Assembly: GCA_036794995.1 (NCBI GenBank)
Contig: DAIRFP010000073.1
Location: forward strand, 1 to 21,585
Length of the DNA: 21,585 nt
DNA from: DAIRFP01 sp036794995
GTDB taxonomy: Bacteria; Desulfobacterota; Binatia; UBA9968
Direction: 5' to 3'
Part shown: positions 14,759 through 21,585 of the stretch, in pieces
Layout of the letters: every line of letters starts with the position of its first letter
Position numbering within the stretch: position 1 is the first letter of the stretch
The notes under the pieces: generated by a model
Databases searched by the model: none
Seen by the model: only the letters and a program-made list of their open reading frames with translations
Told to the model about the DNA's origin: nothing
Position numbers and translations under genes: made by a program

Positions 14759-16198
14759 TCAAGCGGATTGCACGGCAAACATGTCCATGAACTCATCCAC
14801 AGGAGTTGCTTGCAGCAGGGAGAGGTCCAGACAACGTTCAAGGATCCCTTTACTCCATGAAGGCGCCAAGCGCGAGTTTAAACTCGCGTCAAATTTGTTC
14901 AGCAAGAGGGGAATGGCTTCCGCGCGGCGTCGCCGGTGGCCGATAGGATATTCAACGGCCACTTTTTCCGTGGCGGCGCCGTCTTTAAAAAATACCTGTA
15001 CGGCGTTTGCAATGGAACGTTTTTCCGGATCAAGGTAATCCTCCGAATAACCGGCATCCTCGACGATAACGATCTTGTCGCGCAAGGCATCGATGCGTGG
15101 ATCCTCGGCGAACTTATCCTCATAATGATCGGCGGTGAGCTCGCCGAAAATCAATCCGATGGCAGTCATATACTGAATACAATGGTCACGGTCCGCAGGA
15201 TTATAAAGCGGGCCCGTTTTATCGATAATGCGGATGGCGGATTCGTGGGTTGTAATGATGACCCTTTCAATTTGGTCAAGGTGATTATTCACTTGTTGAT
15301 GTAAGCGGAAAGCGCATTCCACGGCCGTCTGGGCGTGGAATTCCGCGGGAAATGCAATCTTGAACAGGATATTTTCCATTACGTAAGAGCCCAGGGGTTG
15401 AGCTAAGCTAAAGGCTTTCCCGCGAAAGAGGACATCGTAGAATCCCCACGTTTTGGCGGATAGCGCCGACGGGTAACCGGTTTCCCCTCGGATCGCCATT
15501 AGGGCTAGTCGGATACCTCGACTGGTTGCGTCGCCAGCCGCCCAAGATTTCCGCGGGCCCGTGTTCGGCGCGTGGCGATAAACGCGCAGGCTGCCACCGT
15601 CTGCAAACGCGTTGGCAATGGCGCTGGTGATTTGGTCTTGGTTTCCACCCAGCATTGCGGTAGCCACGGCGGCCGTTGCCACCCGGACCAACAGGACATG
15701 GTCGAGGCCGACGCGATTGAAACTGTTCTCCAGGGCGAGAATACCCTGTATCTCGTGTGCCTGAATCATGCCGCAAAGAATATCGCCCACAGTGAGCGAT
15801 TTCTGCTTGGTTCTACATAGATAATCGGCCAAAGCCAGGATTCCGCCTAAATTATCGGATGGATGGCCCCATTCCGCTGCGAGCCAGGTATCGTTAAAGT
15901 CGAGCCAACGAATCATCGCACCGATGTTAAATGCGGCGTGGACGGGTTCGAGCTGCCAATGGGTGCCTGGGATGCGTGCGCCATTGGTCAAGACCGCACC
16001 CGGAACAATCGGTCCAAGATGCTTCGTGCATTCCGGGAAACGCAAAGCCAGCAGGGCGCAGGCCAAGGTGTCCATGAAACAGTAGCGGGCCGTATCGATA
16101 GCTTCTTTGCTTTGCGGAACATAAGTCGCCGCGTACTTCGCGATGTCGACCATGATCGAGTCCGGTGCCGGGCGAATGTTTGAAACTGAGATGCTCAT
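14759..16198 (-). CDS. prpD: 2-methylcitrate dehydratase, MmgE/PrpD family
   Basis: Predicted to dehydrate 2-methylcitrate to 2-methyl-cis-aconitate. At 479 residues it is close to E. coli PrpD (483) and is a cofactor-free MmgE/PrpD-fold enzyme, not an iron-sulfur aconitase. Family features include the YCFMDTLACALLAL helix near residue 45, the AAFNIGAMIRWLDFNDTW region near 95 with its D-x-N-D, the GHPSDNLGGILALAD loop, and FPAEFHAQTAVE in the second half. ATG 16198 lies 4 bases after the prpC stop, so translation is probably coupled; the ribosome-binding site is weak (GGAAAG). The stop lies 38 bp before the prpB start. Operon position makes PrpD more likely than another MmgE/PrpD activity. 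Confidence 0.92.
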   Translation of the reverse strand: MSISVSNIRPAPDSIMVDIAKYAATYVPQSKEAIDTARYCFMDTLACALLALRFPECTKHLGPIVPGAVLTNGARIPGTHWQLEPVHAAFNIGAMIRWLDFNDTWLAAEWGHPSDNLGGILALADYLCRTKQKSLTVGDILCGMIQAHEIQGILALENSFNRVGLDHVLLVRVATAAVATAMLGGNQDQITSAIANAFADGGSLRVYRHAPNTGPRKSWAAGDATSRGIRLALMAIRGETGYPSALSAKTWGFYDVLFRGKAFSLAQPLGSYVMENILFKIAFPAEFHAQTAVECAFRLHQQVNNHLDQIERVIITTHESAIRIIDKTGPLYNPADRDHCIQYMTAIGLIFGELTADHYEDKFAEDPRIDALRDKIVIVEDAGYSEDYLDPEKRSIANAVQVFFKDGAATEKVAVEYPIGHRRRRAEAIPLLLNKFDASLNSRLAPSWSKGILERCLDLSLLQATPVDEFMDMFAVQSA

Positions 16199-16202
16199 GA
16201 GC

Positions 16203-17321
16203 CTATCGCTTTCCTATGGGCACGAAAGCTCGAGGATCGGGACCGGTATAATCTGCGTTAGGGCGAATCAGACGATTATCCGCGCGTTGCTCGATGATGT
16301 GGGCAGCCCAGCCGGTGATGCGTGCGACAACGAAAAGAGGGGTGAACATTGGCGTCGGTATCCCACACAAGTGGTAAGCGCTGGCGCTGTAAAAATCGAG
16401 GTTGGGAAAAAGATTCTTCTCGCGGCGCATGACCTGCTCAATGCGCTCCGACACAGGATAAAGTTTCTCATCCCCGTGAGCGACGGCGAGCTTCTTGGCC
16501 CAGGCTTTGATGACATCGGACCGCGGATCGGAAATCTTATAGATGCGATGGCCGAAGCCCATGATCAGCTTCTTCGCAGCGATGAGTTTGAGAATGCCGC
16601 TTTCTGCCTGGTCGGGTGTGTTAAAGCGCTCGATCACTTCCATGGCTGCTTCATTGGCGCCACCATGCAATGGGCCCCGCAGCGCTCCAATTGCACCCGT
16701 GACGGCTGAGTAAAAGTCGGGCAGGGTAGAAGTGATGGTGCGCGCAGTGAAAGTTGATGCGTTGAATTCATGCTCCGCATAGAGGATGAGCGAGACATCG
16801 ATGGCGCGGCGGTGCAACTCGTCGGGCTTCTTGCCGTGGAGCAAATGGAGGAATTGTCCTGCCGTGCTGTCGTCGTCCGTTATTGTTTCGATCCTTTTGC
16901 CGCTTCCTTGAAAGTGGTGCCAGTAGAGCAGCATGGAGGTAAAGCAGGCGGTCAACCTGTTGGCTACAGTGAGCTGGTCGCGCGCGAGGCCTTCAGGTTC
17001 TAGAGTTCCGAGCATCGAACAGCCTGTACGCATGACGTCCATGGGATGGGTGCCAGCCGGTATCTGTTCGAGCACGGTTCGAAGGGGCGCTGGTAGTCCG
17101 CGCAATTCACGCAACGTGTTTTTGTATTTTGCCAGTTCGGTCTCACTCGGCAAGCGGCCATAGATGAGGAGATAAGCGACTTCCTCGAATGTCGCGCGTT
17201 CTGCGAGGTCGTAGATGGAGTAGCCTCGATAGGTTAGCCCCTTGCCTTCTTTGCCGACCGTGGCGATTGCTGTATCGCCAGCAATGATTCCCGCGAGTCC
17301 GGCCGTCTTGTCCGTTGTCAT
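16203..17321 (-). CDS. prpC: 2-methylcitrate synthase (citrate synthase family)
   Basis: Predicted to condense propionyl-CoA with oxaloacetate. The 372-residue type II-like short citrate synthase has the catalytic triad H219 (GPLHGGANE), H258 (GFGHRIY) and D309 (FPNLDFYSA). The C-terminus (PTPMFTPLFVVARITGWAAH, then IIEQRADNRLIRPNADYTGP) is very close in pattern to E. coli PrpC. GGGAGG lies 8 bases before ATG 17321, whereas an ATG at 17327 would be only about 2 bases from it, so 17321 is chosen. It is the first gene of the prp operon; a TATAAT box on the minus strand at 17423-17428 may be its promoter. Citrate synthase side activity is possible. Confidence 0.93.
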   Translation of the reverse strand: MTTDKTAGLAGIIAGDTAIATVGKEGKGLTYRGYSIYDLAERATFEEVAYLLIYGRLPSETELAKYKNTLRELRGLPAPLRTVLEQIPAGTHPMDVMRTGCSMLGTLEPEGLARDQLTVANRLTACFTSMLLYWHHFQGSGKRIETITDDDSTAGQFLHLLHGKKPDELHRRAIDVSLILYAEHEFNASTFTARTITSTLPDFYSAVTGAIGALRGPLHGGANEAAMEVIERFNTPDQAESGILKLIAAKKLIMGFGHRIYKISDPRSDVIKAWAKKLAVAHGDEKLYPVSERIEQVMRREKNLFPNLDFYSASAYHLCGIPTPMFTPLFVVARITGWAAHIIEQRADNRLIRPNADYTGPDPRAFVPIGKR

Positions 17322-17422
17322 AATCATTTCCTCCCACGGCAGTTTGCACTGATCACGATGGCCATGCAAGTATCTGGCGCTTCGAAAGTTTTGAATTTTC
17401 GGAAATGGTCGGGGTTCGAATA

Positions 17423-17454
17423 ATTATACCGACGGCGTCATTGGGATTGTTCAA
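17423..17454 (-). promoter_or_regulatory. Candidate prp operon promoter
   Basis: On the minus strand a perfect -10 TATAAT (17423-17428) is preceded by TTGAAC (17449-17454) with a 20-base spacer, which is longer than ideal. It would give a leader of about 95 bases. A small inverted repeat CGAAA/TTTCG (17383-17401) lies inside that leader and could be an operator. No PrpR-like regulator is present in the window. Confidence 0.35.
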
Positions 17455-17586
17455 GGATGATGCGAAATCCAGGATCGCTTTTCTCGAAAACAGGGAAGAA
17501 ATCGGCGGCGGAACGATCTAGAGGTGTTATGGGCCCGTCGGTCTTTCGGTATAGCTAGAGGGAGGAATTCTTCGCCTTTTGCTAGG

Positions 17587-17951
17587 CTAGTTGCCTTGAG
17601 CCTTTCTTTTCTTGGTTCCCTGTATGGACCGCAGCGCATCTTCCGCGACGATGCGGCCGATGGGCCCCGTGGCAAAACAGGCCTGGGTGACNNNNNNNNN
17701 NNNNNNNNNNNNNNNNNNNNNNNNNNNNNNNNNNNNNNNNNNNNNNNNNNNNNNNNNNNNNNNNNNNNNNNNNNNNNNNNNNNNNNNNNNNTCGGCTAAC
17801 TGCCGAACGCAGTAGGGTCACCAGATACCACGGTAGAAAATGATAACCCCGTATTCACCTCTTAAATCCCGGGGACATTCAACGTTCTTCCGTCCGTGAG
17901 TTGAACGCTATACTCCGGAAATAAATCGCCGGGGTTTAACTGCCTAGCCAT
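17587..17951 (-). CDS. Peroxiredoxin-like selenoprotein (UxxC), broken by the gap and one apparent frameshift
   Basis: ATG 17951 with AGAGGG 10 bases upstream opens MARQLNPGDLFPEYSVQL and TDGRTLNVP, the N-terminus of the AhpC/TSA peroxiredoxin-like family. At CCCC (17871-17874) one base seems missing. In the shifted frame the chain continues RDLRGEYGVIIFYRGIW, then UGA (17818-17820), then PYCVRQLA, running into the gap. In this family the UGA position is the catalytic Cys or Sec of W-[C/U]-P-Y-C, so UGA most likely encodes selenocysteine. Beyond the gap, 17587-17691 gives VTQACFATGPIGRIVAEDAL, matching the family C-terminus, with TAG at 17587-17589. The family is usually about 170 residues, so more than 100 bases are probably missing. 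The frameshift may be a contig-end sequencing error; a pseudogene is the alternative. Likely a cytoplasmic peroxide or disulfide reductase. Confidence 0.78.
17692..17791. other. Assembly gap, 100 N
   Basis: Exactly 100 N, the usual placeholder for a scaffold join of unknown length. It falls inside the peroxiredoxin-like gene, with matching N- and C-terminal parts on either side, which supports that the two contigs are truly adjacent and correctly oriented. Confidence 0.98.
17792..17806 (-). promoter_or_regulatory. Candidate bacterial SECIS hairpin
   Basis: On the minus strand the bases 12-26 after the UGA form UCGGC-AGUUA-GCCGA: five base pairs and a 5-base apical loop at nucleotides 17-21 after the UGA, with G as second loop base. 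Published descriptions of bacterial SECIS elements ask for a small apical loop with G among its first two bases, about 16-37 nt after UGA; this fits. The lower stem could continue into the gap. A competing hairpin ACUGC/GCAGU (17799-17813) overlaps it. Confidence 0.5.
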
Positions 17952-18025
17952 TCTAACTTCACCCTCTGTAACGGTTTAGATGCGCTGAATTCGATTTGCG
18001 TTGCGCCGGCGATACGTAACGCGGG

Positions 18026-18940
18026 TTAGCCAAGACCGAGCAGCTTGGCGGCGGTGTCGCCGAGGATCTTTTGTTTGTCTTCGTTCGAAATCTTCAGTTG
18101 ATGAACCACATCCACAGAGCGCTTGAGGGGAATCGGCACCGGCGGAAAATCGCTGCCATAAACCACGTGGTCGATGCCGACGGTTTCGATGGCGCATTGC
18201 ACGGCTGGCGGATGCAGCGATACCGTATCCAGATAAAGCTGTGTGAAGTAACTTGCCGGCGATCGGGTCATGACGTCCGGCTCCCAGGGACCAAAGCTCA
18301 TGTCCTTTCTAAGCTCGTAGCCAAAACCGTAACGCCCCGCAAGCATGGGAAGAGCTCCGCCCACATGAGCACAAACCAACTTAAGTTTTGGGAATCGTTC
18401 AAAGCCTCCGGTAAAAATAAATCGGGTTAGCGAAAGTGTCGTATCGAAGGGTCTGCCCAGCATCTCTGGCAAGCGAAAAATCTCCATTTTTTCATTGCCG
18501 ATGGTGAATTTTGGCGGATGGACGAATACGGGTACATCCATGTCGCTGACCAGTTGGAAGAACGCAGTGGCACGAGGCGAGTCGAGATACTCTCCGTTGA
18601 CGCTGGAGTTTATCATGATGGCCTTAAGTTTGTATTCCTTAACCGCCCTTTCGGTTTCCATCAGAATCTGATCGTTGTCGAAGGGTACCGAGCAGGCAAG
18701 ACCGAGCAGCCGCTTTGGATACTTCGCCGTTAACTCGGCCGCGTGCTCGTTGAATTCTTTGACCACACGAAGGGCGTTGGCGCCGTCCGGAGAGCGAATC
18801 CAATTGTTGCCAAAGACAGTGATATCGACACCGGCTTCATCCTGCTCTTTGAACAAACCCTCGAGATCGAAAATCGATTTCGGGGATTTGGGGTGAAACC
18901 AGCTGTGGGGCATCAAATGCGCGTGGCAATCGATGATCAT
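18026..18940 (-). CDS. Amidohydrolase family protein, ACMSD-like
   Basis: A 304-residue TIM-barrel metal-dependent hydrolase or decarboxylase (amidohydrolase_2 group, related to 2-amino-3-carboxymuconate-6-semialdehyde decarboxylase). Metal ligands are visible as H6 and H8 (DCHAHL), H141 (FVHPP), H192 (CAHVGG) and D264 (YGSDFP). GGAGG 10 bases before ATG 18940 supports the start. There is no signal peptide, so it is cytoplasmic. Members act as nonoxidative decarboxylases of aromatic acids or as C-C or lactone hydrolases; the substrate here is open. It lies 74 bp upstream of the selenoprotein on the same strand and near a UbiD decarboxylase, which hints at metabolism of aromatic or unsaturated acids. 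Confidence 0.87.
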   Translation of the reverse strand: MIIDCHAHLMPHSWFHPKSPKSIFDLEGLFKEQDEAGVDITVFGNNWIRSPDGANALRVVKEFNEHAAELTAKYPKRLLGLACSVPFDNDQILMETERAVKEYKLKAIMINSSVNGEYLDSPRATAFFQLVSDMDVPVFVHPPKFTIGNEKMEIFRLPEMLGRPFDTTLSLTRFIFTGGFERFPKLKLVCAHVGGALPMLAGRYGFGYELRKDMSFGPWEPDVMTRSPASYFTQLYLDTVSLHPPAVQCAIETVGIDHVVYGSDFPPVPIPLKRSVDVVHQLKISNEDKQKILGDTAAKLLGLG

Positions 18941-19100
18941 GAGAAATTGCCTCCGAAACTAAACATAAGGGGTGCGCAGTTAGATGTCAAATTTTGAGAA
19001 GCCGATGTATGCGCTAGCTTTTTTGACGTTCGTGACCTTGCCTTCGCTTAGGATCACGGCGCGCGGACTGATTGATGCGAAGACGCGGAGGATCGTTCCG

Positions 19101-19520
19101 CTATTCGCGGATTAGTGGAGTGACACCGTCTTTGGCGACGACCGCAGGTTTGGCGTCTTGGCGCAACGGAAGGACTCGACCTTCCTTCCTCATTGACACA
19201 TTACCCTCTAGGACGGCACCATCGCCAATAACCAGGCTTTGGGTAGTGACGTCGCCAATAACTGAGCCTGGGGGCTGAATCTCCAATCTCTTCTCGGCCT
19301 CTATGTCGGCGATGACTTTGCCTTGAACGAGGACGGAAATGGCACTGACTTTCCCCTTGATAATGGCTTGTTGACCGAGAGTTACGCTAGCCTGGCTGAC
19401 TATCTCGCCTTCAACTTCCCCTTCGATTGTCGCTGGCCCGTCAAAGTGCAATTTCCCATTGATCTTTGTTCCAGATCCGAAATAGGCTCCAGAATTCCCA
19501 GGTTTGCTGAAGTCTGCCAT
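19101..19520 (-). CDS. Bactofilin (polymer-forming cytoskeletal protein)
   Basis: A 139-residue bactofilin. Bactofilins self-assemble into nucleotide-free filaments through a right-handed beta-helix. The core (about residues 15-105) shows the short-repeat pattern: GTKINGKLHFDGPATIEGEV, EGEIVSQASVTLGQQAIIKG, then IEAEKRLEIQPPGSVIGDV and SLVIGDGAVLEGNV. Short disordered tails flank it. ATG 19520 is chosen because AAGGAGG lies 6 bases upstream; an extension to 19550 lacks that. No M23 peptidase partner gene is adjacent. It is divergent from the UbiD gene, and the amidohydrolase follows 160 bp downstream on the same strand. Confidence 0.9.
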   Translation of the reverse strand: MADFSKPGNSGAYFGSGTKINGKLHFDGPATIEGEVEGEIVSQASVTLGQQAIIKGKVSAISVLVQGKVIADIEAEKRLEIQPPGSVIGDVTTQSLVIGDGAVLEGNVSMRKEGRVLPLRQDAKPAVVAKDGVTPLIRE

Positions 19521-19716
19521 AAGCGCCTCCTTCATGTTACAAGAAACCAAATGTAAAACAGAATACTAATTGTGTCCACCATTATATTCTGTTTCTAACT
19601 TCCAGCATAATGCGAAATCGCTTTGCACCCTTGAGAGAACCTCTGATATACGAATAGTTAAAACGTAAACGATTATCTTGCCGGACAGATGGAGCGCTAA
19701 GCCGAAGGAGTCGTGT

Positions 19717-21183
19717 ATGGAACTAAGCGACCTCAGAGATTATTTAGATATTCTTGAAGAGTATGAAGAGGTCCAGCGGATTCAGACCGAAGTGGATTGG
19801 AACCTCGAAATGGGGGCGATCACGCGTCGATGCTACGATTTGGGCGCACCAGCTGCATTTTTCGAGAATGTGAGGGGCTATCCAAAAGGTTACCGCGCTC
19901 TGGGTGCTCCCCTCGGAGCCAGCAGGCATCCACGGCATTCTTTGTTCGCGCGGACGGCATTGGCGCTTAGATTGGCCCCCACCGCGTCCGCTAAGGAGAT
20001 CATGGAAACTTACCTGGCACGAAAGCAGAGACTGATTTTGCCCGTGTCGGTGAACACCGGACCTTGCAAAGAGAACATTATATTAGGAGATGACGTTGAC
20101 GTTCTTAAGTTTCCGATTCCGTTGATTCATGGGGGTGACGGGGGGCGTTACATCGGCACTTGGCACACCGTGATTACGAAGGATCCAGATAGCTCGTGGG
20201 TTAACTGGGGCATGTATCGCCTAATGGTCCATGATCGAAATACTCTGGGTTGTCTTTTCCCTTTGCAACAGCACATCGGTCAGATCTATCAAAAGTATGA
20301 GGCGATGAACCGCCCCATGCCCGTGGCGGTTGCAATTGGCGGCCAGCCCGTAATCCCAATCGTAAGTTGCGTTCAGCTTCCTGCTTACGTCAACGAAGTT
20401 GAGGTGGCCGGAGCGTTGCAGGGAGCACCGATCCCACTGGTGAGATGCGAGACTGTCGACTTGGAAGTGCCAGCTACCTCTGAAATTGTTCTTGAGGGTG
20501 AAGTTCTGCCGCATCAGCGAATGATCGAAGGACCGTTCGGCGAGTACATGGGCTACGAGGCGGGGAAGTCTTCGCCGAAACCGATATTGAAGGTGCATGC
20601 GATTACTCATCGGACAGATCCGATTTTGCCCTTCTCGAACATGGGGATGCCAGTACACGAGGGCCAGACAGCGACGGCTTTAATTAAGGGTGCTGAGATC
20701 TACGCGGAGTTGAAAAAGCTCGGGCTTCCCGTTACAGGCGTTTTCTGTCCCCCTTACGGCGTCGGTCACATGGCGGTTGTTTCTACTGAAGTCCCCTTCG
20801 TCAATTTCGCGCGACGCGTAGCGCACGCGGTCTGGGCAACGAAACCGGGCCTTTTCACGTATTACGTTGTAATCGTGGATGCTGATGTCGACCCCACGAA
20901 CATGGACGAAGTGCTCCACGCGATCACAACGAAGTGTCATCCCGTAAACGGTATTCACCGTGTTCCACACAATCCGGGTTTCCCGGTGTTGCTCCCGTTT
21001 TTACCGCAAAAAGAACGACTCATTGGCGATGCGGCGGGAGTGATTTTCGACTGCACATGGCCGAAGGACTGGCCCCAAGAATCAATTCCGCTCAAGGCAA
21101 GCTTTGAAAACCTCTGGCCTAAAGAAGTGCAGGAGCGGGTGCTGAAAAATTGGCAGTCCTATGGATTCACCGCTGCCAAATAA
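19717..21183 (+). CDS. UbiD family prenylated-FMN-dependent decarboxylase
   Basis: A 488-residue (de)carboxylase of the UbiD/Fdc1 family. The catalytic set can be placed as R168 (in WGMYR), E271 and E276 (in EGPFGE), with spacings close to A. niger Fdc1 (R173, E277, E282). Metal/prFMN-binding context such as VNWGMYRLMVHDRN and DADVDPTNMDEV is present. AAGGAG 7 bases before ATG 19717 fixes the start; an upstream TTG at 19678 is unlikely. Family members act reversibly on aromatic, heteroaromatic or alpha,beta-unsaturated acids; this one cannot be assigned. The prFMN synthase UbiX is not in the window and must be elsewhere. It is transcribed alone to the right; bactofilin diverges from it. Confidence 0.92.
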   Translation: MELSDLRDYLDILEEYEEVQRIQTEVDWNLEMGAITRRCYDLGAPAAFFENVRGYPKGYRALGAPLGASRHPRHSLFARTALALRLAPTASAKEIMETYLARKQRLILPVSVNTGPCKENIILGDDVDVLKFPIPLIHGGDGGRYIGTWHTVITKDPDSSWVNWGMYRLMVHDRNTLGCLFPLQQHIGQIYQKYEAMNRPMPVAVAIGGQPVIPIVSCVQLPAYVNEVEVAGALQGAPIPLVRCETVDLEVPATSEIVLEGEVLPHQRMIEGPFGEYMGYEAGKSSPKPILKVHAITHRTDPILPFSNMGMPVHEGQTATALIKGAEIYAELKKLGLPVTGVFCPPYGVGHMAVVSTEVPFVNFARRVAHAVWATKPGLFTYYVVIVDADVDPTNMDEVLHAITTKCHPVNGIHRVPHNPGFPVLLPFLPQKERLIGDAAGVIFDCTWPKDWPQESIPLKASFENLWPKEVQERVLKNWQSYGFTAAK

Positions 21184-21310
21184 CGCTGGTGCCTATCACA
21201 GTTGAGTGCTATGAAAATTGTCAGAATATGCACCATTAGTTGCGCGGATGGTGGTCGAGACGAAAACTAGTGTAATAAAACCGGCTTTTGTGACCGCAGG
21301 TTATGGGTGC

Positions 21311-21404
21311 TTAATGTCTTCTTCGGGGAATGGGAGAAAATCCCTCGCCTTTAGGCGAAGCCTTGAGGTTGATCATCCGCTTATCCCCCAGCTCAAGTTG
21401 GGGG
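21311..21404 (+). repeat. Structured repeat, copy B (partner at 1831-1930)
   Basis: This copy has the same order as copy A. Hairpin TCTTC/GGAGA comes first, then the block GGGAGAAAA-N-CCCT-N8-GGCGAAGCCTT (21332-21364), then a GC-rich hairpin. Here the block folds well as TCGCC-TTTA-GGCGA (21345-21358), and the last hairpin CCCCCAGC-TCAA-GTTGGGGG (21385-21404) has 8 pairs including one G-T. It lies about 130 bp after the UbiD stop, so it may also act as its terminator. The TTTA-loop stem preceded by AAATCCC recalls right ends of IS200/IS605-type elements, but no transposase or TnpB gene is present. Confidence 0.6.
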
Positions 21405-21562
21405 TTTAGGGAAAACATGCGAACAAGGAACGGTAGCAAGAATTCTTGGCCGGTGCGAAGTGAGAGAGGGCAGTCATCTTGTGTGAATTGCTGACGCAGG
21501 GCCAGCGCTCGTACATGGCGACGAACTGTGTGAGTGTTCATGGAGCTTGTATCGCCCTTGAG

Positions 21563-21576
21563 CCGTCTTTAGACGG
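21563..21576 (+). repeat. Hairpin CCGTC-TTTA-GACGG
   Basis: A perfect 5-bp stem with the same TTTA loop as the hairpin at 21345-21358, located 9 bases from the window end. It could be the other end of a short mobile-element remnant or an unrelated stem. What follows lies outside the window. Confidence 0.4.
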
Positions 21577-21585
21577 AAAGGAACC

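Larger units (their letters stand above)
21184..21585. other. Non-coding right edge with hairpins
   Basis: No convincing gene is seen after the UbiD stop. Two short frames (21218-21409 plus, 21311-21541 minus) cross the structured repeat and look like no known protein. The segment holds the second repeat copy (21311-21404), and hairpin CCGTC-TTTA-GACGG at 21563-21576 near the edge. Confidence 0.5.

Noticed and set aside
17821..17821. GTG at 17821 as the start of a gene running into the gap
   Set aside because: The codons downstream overlap the peroxiredoxin active-site frame out of register, and no ribosome-binding site precedes it; the selenoprotein reading explains the same bases better.
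18980..19111. Minus-strand open frame of 43 codons ending AYIGFSKFDI, between bactofilin and amidohydrolase
   Set aside because: No ATG, no ribosome-binding site, and too short to separate from chance; possibly a relic, but not supportable.
21311..21541. Minus-strand frame of 76 codons through the repeat, considered as a TnpB tail
   Set aside because: No zinc-finger cysteines or catalytic motifs of TnpB; most of the frame has no family resemblance.
1..21585. CRISPR arrays, tRNA or rRNA genes, complete insertion sequences
   Set aside because: No regularly spaced direct repeats, no tRNA-like cloverleaf or rRNA segment, and no transposase or integrase gene was seen on either strand.

Overview
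The window comes from a bacterial chromosome with moderate G+C. It is an assembled scaffold, because a run of exactly 100 N (17692-17791) joins two contigs. The gene types suggest an uncultured Gram-negative heterotroph: NMT1/THI5-type binding proteins without a transporter, a UbiD decarboxylase, an ACMSD-type amidohydrolase, a PrpC/PrpD/PrpB set, an amidase, a ThDP enzyme and a bactofilin. Such mixtures are common in environmental lineages of the Deltaproteobacteria/Binatota/Tectomicrobia kind. That assignment is inference, since no rRNA, tRNA or other phylogenetic marker was found.

Layout. 1-2324 is gene-poor. It holds the possible end of a gene cut by the window edge, two small hypothetical genes on the minus strand, two palindromes and one copy of a structured repeat. 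2325-5161 is a translationally coupled small heat-shock protein/Lon protease pair, followed by an ABC-F ATPase (uup type) and a signal-less THI5-like protein, all on the plus strand. 8239-13049 is a minus-strand cluster, read as amidase, cupin, NMT1-type binding protein and ThDP-dependent enzyme; it looks like an uptake/catabolic module of unknown substrate. A small uncharacterised plus-strand gene (13394-13681) and a strong hairpin separate it from a minus-strand methylcitrate operon prpC-prpD-prpB (17321 to 13839). Further upstream on the same strand lie a broken peroxiredoxin-like gene, an amidohydrolase and a bactofilin. A UbiD-family decarboxylase reads divergently to the right. The last 400 bases carry the second copy of the structured repeat and more hairpins.

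Most notable observation. The stretch 17587-17951 around the assembly gap looks empty to ordinary gene calling, but it reads as a peroxiredoxin-like selenoprotein. A start with a ribosome-binding site leads, after one apparent missing base, to a Prx active-site block in which the catalytic position is an in-frame UGA, giving Sec-Pro-Tyr-Cys (UxxC). A hairpin 12-26 nt after the UGA fits the bacterial SECIS description. The other side of the gap carries the matching C-terminus and stop. The second main observation is a diverged, apparently structured repeat present near both ends of the window (1831-1930 and 21311-21404).

Functional picture. Lon and Hsp20 handle damaged proteins, and the selenoprotein probably handles peroxides or disulfides. 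PrpC/D/B would convert propionyl-CoA plus oxaloacetate to pyruvate and succinate. The amidase, ThDP enzyme, amidohydrolase and UbiD suggest breakdown of amides and of aromatic or unsaturated acids. None of their substrates can be fixed from the sequence.
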